The notes beneath the pieces were generated by a model, which made no database searches, had not been told where the DNA came from, and saw nothing but the letters and a program-made list of their open reading frames with translations. From positions 62,001 through 126,000 of the forward strand of contig DASZUK010000050.1 of NCBI GenBank assembly GCA_035547695.1: 64,000 nucleotides of DNA. The letters are read 5' to 3'. This DNA comes from DASZUK01 sp035547695. Lineage in GTDB: Bacteria > Actinomycetota > Acidimicrobiia > Acidimicrobiales > RAAP-2. The position numbers and the translations under genes are program-made. Below are positions 58,671-64,000 of this stretch, one piece after another (the first letter of the stretch is position 1; each line of letters begins with the position of its first letter).

Positions 58671-60011
58671 ATGAGCGAGATCCTGGACGCCGTGGTGCAG
58701 GGGGCGACCGGCGACGACCTGCGGTCGCTGCCCCTGCCGGACACCTACCGGGCCGCCTTCGTCCTCCGCGACGAGGTCGGCATGTTCGAGGGGGTGGACT
58801 CCGCCGACAAGGACCCCCGGAAGTCCCTCCACGTCGGCGAGGTGGCCCTGCCGGAGCTGGCCCCCGACGAGGCCTACGTGGCGGTGATGGCGTCGTCCAT
58901 CAACTTCAACACGGTGTGGACCTCCATCTTCGAGCCGCTGCCCACCTTCGGGTTCCTGGACCGGCTGGGCAAGGAGAGCGTGTGGGGGGCCCGGCACGCC
59001 CTGGACCACCACGTGGTCGGCTCCGACGCCTCCGGGGTGGTGCTGCGGACGGGGTCGCTGGTGCGCAACTGGCAGCCCGGCGACAAGGTCACGGTGCACT
59101 GCAACTACGTGGACGACCAGGACCCCAGCGCCCACGACGACTCCATGCTGGCCGCCAACCAGCGGATCTGGGGGTTCGAGTCCAACTTCGGCGGCCTGGC
59201 CGACGTCGCGGTGGTGAAGGCCAACCAGCTCATGCCGAAGCCGGCCCACCTGACCTGGGAGGAGGCGGCGGTGCCGGCGCTGTGCAACTCCACCGCCTAC
59301 CGCATGCTGGTGTCCCACAACGGGGCCCCGGTCACCCAGGGGGACCGGGTGCTGGTGTGGGGGGCCAGCGGCGGCCTGGGCAGCTTCGCGGTGCAGTACG
59401 TCCTGAACGCCGGCGGGGTGCCCATCGGGGTGGTGTCGTCACCGGACAAGGTGGACCTGCTGCACGACCTCGGGGTGGAGGCCGTCATCGACCGCAAGGC
59501 CGCCGGGTACCGGTTCTGGAAGGACGAGCACACCCAGGACGAGTCGGAGTGGCGCCGGTTCGGCAAGGACATCCGGGCCCTGGTCGGCGACGACCCCGAC
59601 ATCGTGTTCGAGCACCCCGGCCGCCAGACCATGGGGGCGTCCGTGTTCGCCTGCAAGCGGGCCGGCACCATCGTGACCTGCGCGGCCACGTCGGGGTACA
59701 TGATCGAGTACGACAACCGGCACCTGTGGATGCGGCTGAAGACCATCAAGGGGTCCCACTTCGCCAACTACCGCGAGGCCTGGGACGCCAACCGGCTGGT
59801 CGCCGAGGGCAAGATCCTGCCGCCCCTGTCCGCCACGTTCCCGCTGACCGAGGTGGGGGAGGCGGCGTACCAGGTCCACCACAACCTGCACGAAGGCAAG
59901 ATCGGGGTCCGCTGCCTGGCCCCGGCCGACGGGCTCGGCGTCGACGACCCGGAGCTGCGGGCCTCCATCGGGGAGGACCGGCTGACGCTGTTCAGGAGGC
60001 ACGAGGCATGA
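58671..60011 (+). CDS. ccr: crotonyl-CoA carboxylase/reductase
   Basis: A 446-residue MDR-family enzyme making ethylmalonyl-CoA from crotonyl-CoA, CO2 and NADPH. CO2-site residues known from this family are present: Asn in INFNTVWTSIFEP (about 78-80), Phe169/Glu170 in WGFESNFGG, and His363 in GSHFANY. GASGGLGSFAVQYVLNAGG is the NADPH motif. ATG 58671 follows TATCGT (58657-58662) by eight bases, likely leaderless. Its stop overlaps the epimerase start (ATGA). Confidence 0.93.
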   Translation: MSEILDAVVQGATGDDLRSLPLPDTYRAAFVLRDEVGMFEGVDSADKDPRKSLHVGEVALPELAPDEAYVAVMASSINFNTVWTSIFEPLPTFGFLDRLGKESVWGARHALDHHVVGSDASGVVLRTGSLVRNWQPGDKVTVHCNYVDDQDPSAHDDSMLAANQRIWGFESNFGGLADVAVVKANQLMPKPAHLTWEEAAVPALCNSTAYRMLVSHNGAPVTQGDRVLVWGASGGLGSFAVQYVLNAGGVPIGVVSSPDKVDLLHDLGVEAVIDRKAAGYRFWKDEHTQDESEWRRFGKDIRALVGDDPDIVFEHPGRQTMGASVFACKRAGTIVTCAATSGYMIEYDNRHLWMRLKTIKGSHFANYREAWDANRLVAEGKILPPLSATFPLTEVGEAAYQVHHNLHEGKIGVRCLAPADGLGVDDPELRASIGEDRLTLFRRHEA

Positions 60012-60460
60012 CGATGTCGGACAGGCCGGCAGTGCCGGCAGGGGTTGACGCACCGGGGGGGCTGCTGACCGAGATCGACCACGTCGCCATCGCGGTCAAC
60101 GACCTGGACGCCGCCGTGGGGTGGTACCAGGAGGTGTTCGGGGCCACGGTGGAGCACCGGGAGCGGGTGGAGAAGGACGGGGTGGACGAGGCCCTGCTCC
60201 GGGTGGCCGACTCCTACGTGCAACTGCTCACCCCGTTCCGGGACGAGTCGCCGGTGGCCAAGTACCTGGCGTCCAGGGGGGAGGGGCTGCACCACGTCGG
60301 CTACCGGGTGGCCGACTGCGCGGTGGCCTTACAGGCGGTGAAGGACGCCGGCGGCCGCGTCATCGACGAGGCCCCCCGGCCGGGGTCCCGGGGGACCACG
60401 GTGGCGTTCGTGCACCCCAAGACGTCGTTCGGCACCCTCATCGAGCTGGTCCAGGAGTAG
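60008..60460 (+). CDS. mce: methylmalonyl/ethylmalonyl-CoA epimerase
   Basis: A 150-residue vicinal-oxygen-chelate protein. Metal ligands are the His of EIDHVAIAV, the second His of GLHHVGYRV and the Glu of GTLIELVQE; the fold repeats twice as usual. It interconverts (2R)/(2S) ethylmalonyl- or methylmalonyl-CoA. ATG 60008 overlaps the ccr stop, tying it to the ethylmalonyl-CoA step. The first 20 residues are a non-conserved leader, so ATG 60014 is also possible. Confidence 0.92.
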   Translation: MTMSDRPAVPAGVDAPGGLLTEIDHVAIAVNDLDAAVGWYQEVFGATVEHRERVEKDGVDEALLRVADSYVQLLTPFRDESPVAKYLASRGEGLHHVGYRVADCAVALQAVKDAGGRVIDEAPRPGSRGTTVAFVHPKTSFGTLIELVQE

Positions 60461-60466
60461 CCCGGC

Positions 60467-61618
60467 CTACCGGACGGCGGCCACGGCGCCGGGATTGCCC
60501 ACCGCCGCCCACACCGTGCCGCCCGGCACCGCCACCAACTGCCGCGGGGTCCCGTGCAGGGTGGCCGTCAAGGGCCTGCCGCCGCCGTCGCCCGGCTCCG
60601 GACCGGCCGCCGTGATGGCGGTCACCTCGGACGTCCTGCCGTCGGCCACCAGCACCCGACCGCTATCGCCGGCTCCGGCGACCGCAGCCACCGCCACCGG
60701 GTCCGGCCCGGTCCTGAAGGTGCGCACCACCCTGTAGGTCTCCGGGTCCACCTCGGCCACCGACCCGGCGGCGGCGTCGGCCACCCACACCGACCCCGCC
60801 CCGACGGCCACCCCGACGGGTCCCCGGCCGACGGTGACCGTCCGCCAGTGCAGCGTCCCCTGCACCGGTCGCGGGTCCACCGCCGCCACCGTGTCGCCGG
60901 TGCCGGTCACCCACACCCGGCCGGCCCCGGCGGCCAGCCGCACCGCACCCTGGGGCAGGTGGGTGGAGGCCGCCACCCTGCCGGTGGTGGGGTCCACCGC
61001 GGTCAGGTCCCCGGCCACCACGCTGGCCACCCACACCCGGCCGTCCAGGACGGCCAGCCCGGACGGGCCTTCGGGGACGTGGACGGTGCGCACCACCGTG
61101 CCGGCCCTTCCGGCCCTCCCCGGCCGGATCTCCTGGACGGTGTCCGACAGCATGCTGGCCACCCACACCCCGCCGAACCCGGTGGTGACCGCCACCGGCC
61201 GCCCGGCCACCGTCACCGGCGGCCCCGTCCGCCGGCCGCTGGCCGGGTCGAACCGGACCAGGGTGTCCCCACGGTCGTCCACCAGCCACCCCGACCCCAG
61301 GCCCTCGGCCACCGACGACACCGCCGCCGCCTCCGTGACCGGGTGGACCGTGATCGGGTGCACCGTCAACGGCACCGCCCGGTCCGGGCCGCCGGTGGAC
61401 GACACCACGACGCCCGCCGCGACCCCGCCGGCCGCCGCCAGCGCGACGACCACCACCGCGGCCGTCCGGCGGTGCCGGGACCGCTGCGCCCGTCGGGCCG
61501 ACGCCCGCGCCCGGCTGGCCCCGGTGGCCGCCCGCTGCCGGTCCCGCCGCTGCGCCCCAGCCGGTCGGTCCTGCCGGGGTGGCCCAGCCTGCCGGGCCCG
61601 GGCGGCCGCGGCGGGCAC
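60467..61618 (-). CDS. membrane-anchored YncE/NHL-like beta-propeller protein
   Basis: A 383-residue protein. An Arg/Ala-rich N-terminus (about 50 residues) leads to one membrane segment (TAAVVVVALAAAGGVAAGVVV, about 52-72) and an outside domain of repeated GxVWV(A/T)...T(V/L)xxVDP units, six or seven blades of a YncE/NHL-type propeller. Binding or scaffold role; substrate unknown. GTG 61618 begins one base after the permease stop, so it is translated with the amino-acid transporter. The Arg-rich leader may not be used; later starts are possible. Confidence 0.78.
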   Translation of the reverse strand: MPAAAARARQAGPPRQDRPAGAQRRDRQRAATGASRARASARRAQRSRHRRTAAVVVVALAAAGGVAAGVVVSSTGGPDRAVPLTVHPITVHPVTEAAAVSSVAEGLGSGWLVDDRGDTLVRFDPASGRRTGPPVTVAGRPVAVTTGFGGVWVASMLSDTVQEIRPGRAGRAGTVVRTVHVPEGPSGLAVLDGRVWVASVVAGDLTAVDPTTGRVAASTHLPQGAVRLAAGAGRVWVTGTGDTVAAVDPRPVQGTLHWRTVTVGRGPVGVAVGAGSVWVADAAAGSVAEVDPETYRVVRTFRTGPDPVAVAAVAGAGDSGRVLVADGRTSEVTAITAAGPEPGDGGGRPLTATLHGTPRQLVAVPGGTVWAAVGNPGAVAAVR

Positions 61619-61619
61619 G

Positions 61620-63563
61620 TCAGGCCCCGGTCCTGGTGGCCACCGGGCCGCCGCCCGACACCCGCCGGCCCGGCGCCCGCAGGACCTGCCGGGCGCGGTC
61701 GCCGAACAGGTCCCACCAGACGGCGGCCCAGGCGTAGAACGCCGGCATCACCCCGTCCGGGTTGGCCCCCAGGGTCACCCCGGCCACCCCGGTGCCGAGC
61801 AGGGTCAGCGACCCCACCTCGGGCACCGCCGACTGCAGCACCGGGCCCAGCCCGAGGACGATGCCGCCGAACAGGGCCCCGCTGCAGGTGGCCACCCCGC
61901 CGACCACCACCAGCAGCAGGATGGGCAGGCTCTGCAGCATTGTGAACTGGGTGGCCCCCGCCACCGACTCCATGCCGCCGTACAGGGCGCCGGCGAACCC
62001 GGCGATGGCCGCGGACAGGGCGAACACCACCAGCTTGGTCAGCGTCAGGTTCAGCCCCAGGGTGGCGCAGGCCGCCTCGCTGTCCTTCATGGCCGCCAGC
62101 ACCCGCCCGAACGGGCCCCGGCGGAGGGCCAGCAGGGCCACCGACAGCACCGCGAACACCACCGCCAGGAAGATGACGTAGGACCGCTGCCCGTGGAAGT
62201 GCAGCCCGAACAGGCTGGGCCGGGGGATGGCGATGGACCCGTTGAAGCTGAACGCGGTGGACGTCGGGAAGAACATGTCGTCCATGGCCACCGCGAACGC
62301 CATGGTGGCCAGGGCCAGGTACAGGCCCCGCAGCCGCAGCGCCGGCAGCGCCACCAGGGCCCCCACCGCACCGGCCAGCCCGGCCGCCGCCACCAGGCCC
62401 CACACCGACCCGCCGGTGCCCACCCGGGCCATGGCGAACGCCCCCAGCCCGGCGAACGTCATCTGGCACAGCGACACCTGCCCGCCCCACCCCACCAGCG
62501 GCACCAGCGACAGCATGATGAGGCCCAGCGCCAACCCGGTGCCGAGATCGACGGTGTCGCCGGCCCCCATGAACATGGTGGCCACCACCACCGCCACCAC
62601 CAGGAACGCCGCCCCCTGCAGCGACCGGACGAACGACGCCGTGGGCCGCACCGCCCGCCGCACCTGGGCCACGGCGCCCCGGATCTTGTCCTGTGGCAGC
62701 GCCAGCAGGGTGATGAACAAGAGGATCGACGGGATGGCCAGCCGCAGCCCCTGCATCGGCACCGACCCCCAGACGCCACCGCTCGGCATGTACCCGACGG
62801 CATAGGACTGGAGCAGGCCGATCAGCAGCGCCCCGGCGAACGTCAGCGGCAGGTTCCGCAGCCGGCCGATCATGGCCGCCGCGTACGCGTCCAGCACCAG
62901 CAGGGTCAGCGGCAGCACCGACAACTGCAGCTCCGGGGCGATCAGGATGCCGGCGATCGACGCCAGCATCGCCCCGAGCGCCCAGCTCAGCGTGCTGGTC
63001 CGGGCCGGCCGGCCGCCGTTCAGGCCGACCAGCCCCCGGTTGTCCACCACCGCCCGCATCGAGATGCCCACCCGGGTCCGGTACAACAGGAGGCGCAGCC
63101 CGATGGCGATGGCCACCGCCGCCCCCACCGTGACGACCTCCTCCCAGGTCACGAACACCCCGGCCACCTCGAACCCGTTGTGGCCGAAGAACGGCAGCAG
63201 CACCCGCCCCTCCGGCGGCCAGATCGTGTCCACCAGGCCGATCAGCCCCACCATCAACCCGATGGTGACCACCAGGGTGGTCGCCACCGAGCCGTCGCTG
63301 ACCCGGCGGATCAGCACCCGCTCCACCACCGCCCCGAACAGCGGGGCGATGACCAGGACGGTGATCGCCAGGGCCGCCGGCGCCGGCCAGTGCCACGCCA
63401 CCTCGAACTGCCAGAACACGAACGCCATGAACATCCCGATGGCCCCGTGGGCGATGTTGAAGATGCCCGACGTCGAGTACGTCACCACCAGTCCGCTGGC
63501 CGCCACGGCGTACGCCGCCCCGGTGACGATGCCGACGACGGTGAACGCCAGGAGCTCGTGCAT
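61620..63563 (-). CDS. fused LivH-LivM branched-chain amino-acid ABC permease
   Basis: A 647-residue permease with two BPD_transp_2 domains in one chain. Residues 1-290 are LivH-like (GLVVTYSTSGIFNIAHGAIG, VERVLIRR) and about 320-640 LivM-like (LVGWGGQVSLCQMTFAGLGAF, AMKDSEAACATLGLNLTLTK). In most bacteria these are separate genes. No LivG/LivF ATPase is in the window; they may lie beyond the right edge. ATG 63563 follows GGGGGAACG. The binding-protein gene lies directly upstream. Confidence 0.9.
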   Translation of the reverse strand: MHELLAFTVVGIVTGAAYAVAASGLVVTYSTSGIFNIAHGAIGMFMAFVFWQFEVAWHWPAPAALAITVLVIAPLFGAVVERVLIRRVSDGSVATTLVVTIGLMVGLIGLVDTIWPPEGRVLLPFFGHNGFEVAGVFVTWEEVVTVGAAVAIAIGLRLLLYRTRVGISMRAVVDNRGLVGLNGGRPARTSTLSWALGAMLASIAGILIAPELQLSVLPLTLLVLDAYAAAMIGRLRNLPLTFAGALLIGLLQSYAVGYMPSGGVWGSVPMQGLRLAIPSILLFITLLALPQDKIRGAVAQVRRAVRPTASFVRSLQGAAFLVVAVVVATMFMGAGDTVDLGTGLALGLIMLSLVPLVGWGGQVSLCQMTFAGLGAFAMARVGTGGSVWGLVAAAGLAGAVGALVALPALRLRGLYLALATMAFAVAMDDMFFPTSTAFSFNGSIAIPRPSLFGLHFHGQRSYVIFLAVVFAVLSVALLALRRGPFGRVLAAMKDSEAACATLGLNLTLTKLVVFALSAAIAGFAGALYGGMESVAGATQFTMLQSLPILLLVVVGGVATCSGALFGGIVLGLGPVLQSAVPEVGSLTLLGTGVAGVTLGANPDGVMPAFYAWAAVWWDLFGDRARQVLRAPGRRVSGGGPVATRTGA

Positions 63564-63595
63564 GGTCCGTTCCCCCGATGGTCAGTGGCGCGGGA

Positions 63596-64000
63596 TCAGT
63601 ACTTGAACAGCCCGCTGTTGCATGTGTAGGAGCCCGCCCCCGACGGGTACGCCCTGGCGAACCCGCTGCCGGAGATCGAGAAGTACGAGAAGCACTGGCT
63701 CGGCACCTTTGTGCCGAAGTTCTCCTTCGGCTGCAGCCCGCCCCCTGTCCATGTGTGGATCTGGGCCAGTTGCGCCAGCAGCGCCGCCCGGGTCAGGTGC
63801 GGCCCCACCGCCTTGGCCGCCTGCAGGAACGCCATCCCGGCCGACCAGGCGAAGATGCCGAAGATGTTGTGCTTCGCCCCCGGCGCCACCCGGTTCAGCC
63901 AGGACAGGAACGTCTGCATCTGCGGGTTGCCGCCCGCCTCCTCGTAGGCCGCCGTGGCCATCAGCACCAGGTTCCCGTCGGACTCCCCCTGGGTCTGCTG
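63596..64000 (-). CDS. ABC transporter substrate-binding protein, partial
   Basis: The C-terminal 134 residues of a Leu/Ile/Val-type (periplasmic-binding-protein fold I) receptor; the start lies beyond the right edge. AYEEAGGNPQMQTFLSWL, AWSAGMAFLQAAKAVG and LLAQLAQIHTWTGGG match the last lobe of such proteins, and two Cys near the end (QCFSYF, YTCNSG) may form a disulfide. It lies 32 bases before the fused permease and should deliver its ligand to it. Confidence 0.82.
   Translation of the reverse strand, partial: QQTQGESDGNLVLMATAAYEEAGGNPQMQTFLSWLNRVAPGAKHNIFGIFAWSAGMAFLQAAKAVGPHLTRAALLAQLAQIHTWTGGGLQPKENFGTKVPSQCFSYFSISGSGFARAYPSGAGSYTCNSGLFKY

Noticed and set aside
1..64000. Mobile elements or a horizontally acquired island with att sites
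   Set aside because: No transposase, integrase or flanking direct repeat was seen, and composition is uniform apart from promoter islands.

Overview
The window is very GC-rich DNA with GTG and TTG starts, ATGA and GTGA gene overlaps, LLM (F420- or flavin-type) oxidoreductases, DUF2510/DUF4328 and MarP-like proteins, and several genes that look leaderless. This points to an actinobacterium (Actinomycetota). A deep lineage such as Acidimicrobiia is a guess; no rRNA or species marker is present. I see no insertion sequence, prophage or CRISPR array. Genes are packed tightly; no gene-free stretch reaches 300 bases.

Region 1 (1-23.9 kb) is a dense catabolic island. It holds a partial LigA-like ring-cleavage protein, a meta-cleavage C-C hydrolase, two LLM oxidoreductases, two short-chain dehydrogenases, a PaaK-like CoA ligase with an unknown companion, an EthD-domain protein, a KstD-like flavoprotein, two metal-dependent amidohydrolases, a long-chain-type acyl-CoA dehydrogenase, MmgE/PrpD, enoyl-CoA hydratase, an acyl-CoA synthetase, an Ltp2-like thiolase with its DUF35 partner, a zinc-free MDR reductase, a CaiB CoA-transferase, a GntR regulator and an MFS exporter. 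Together they look like activation of a carboxylate, ring oxidation and hydrolysis, then beta-oxidation ending in retro-aldol or thiolytic release of a short acyl-CoA. The substrate is unknown. Divergent AT-rich promoter islands (near 1.0, 2.35-2.42, 10.25, 16.55, 20.66 and 22.3 kb) stand out from the surrounding GC.

Region 2 (23.9-42.7 kb) combines cell-envelope and nutrient uptake genes with a second small catabolic unit: a D,D-carboxypeptidase, beta-carbonic anhydrase, a sulfate ABC transporter (binding protein-CysT-CysW-CysA), purU, a TetR regulator divergent from amidohydrolase-ADC-SDR-amidohydrolase, an acyl-CoA dehydrogenase, and a phosphate transporter in the unusual order pstB-pstS-pstC-pstA behind a PHO-box-like repeat.

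Region 3 (42.8-53.6 kb) has an F420-type oxidoreductase, a seven-blade Cys-paired propeller lipoprotein, a MarP-like membrane protease, a GH15 enzyme next to a glucose-dehydrogenase-like protein and a metallo-beta-lactamase protein, a DEAD-box helicase fused in frame to a cold-shock domain, and tadA between two tRNA-Ser genes.

Region 4 (53.7-64 kb) is core genome: SRP RNA, dnaX and recR (no ybaB between them), a SixA phosphatase, then thiolase, crotonyl-CoA carboxylase/reductase and methylmalonyl-CoA epimerase (an ethylmalonyl-CoA type route), a membrane-anchored propeller and a fused LivH-LivM amino-acid permease with its binding protein running off the edge.

The most unusual pattern is window-wide: short tandem duplications of about 7-29 bp sit exactly on or just after stop codons of many genes, or extend C-termini in frame. 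One such repeat lies in the linker of the helicase-cold-shock fusion and may be how that fusion arose.
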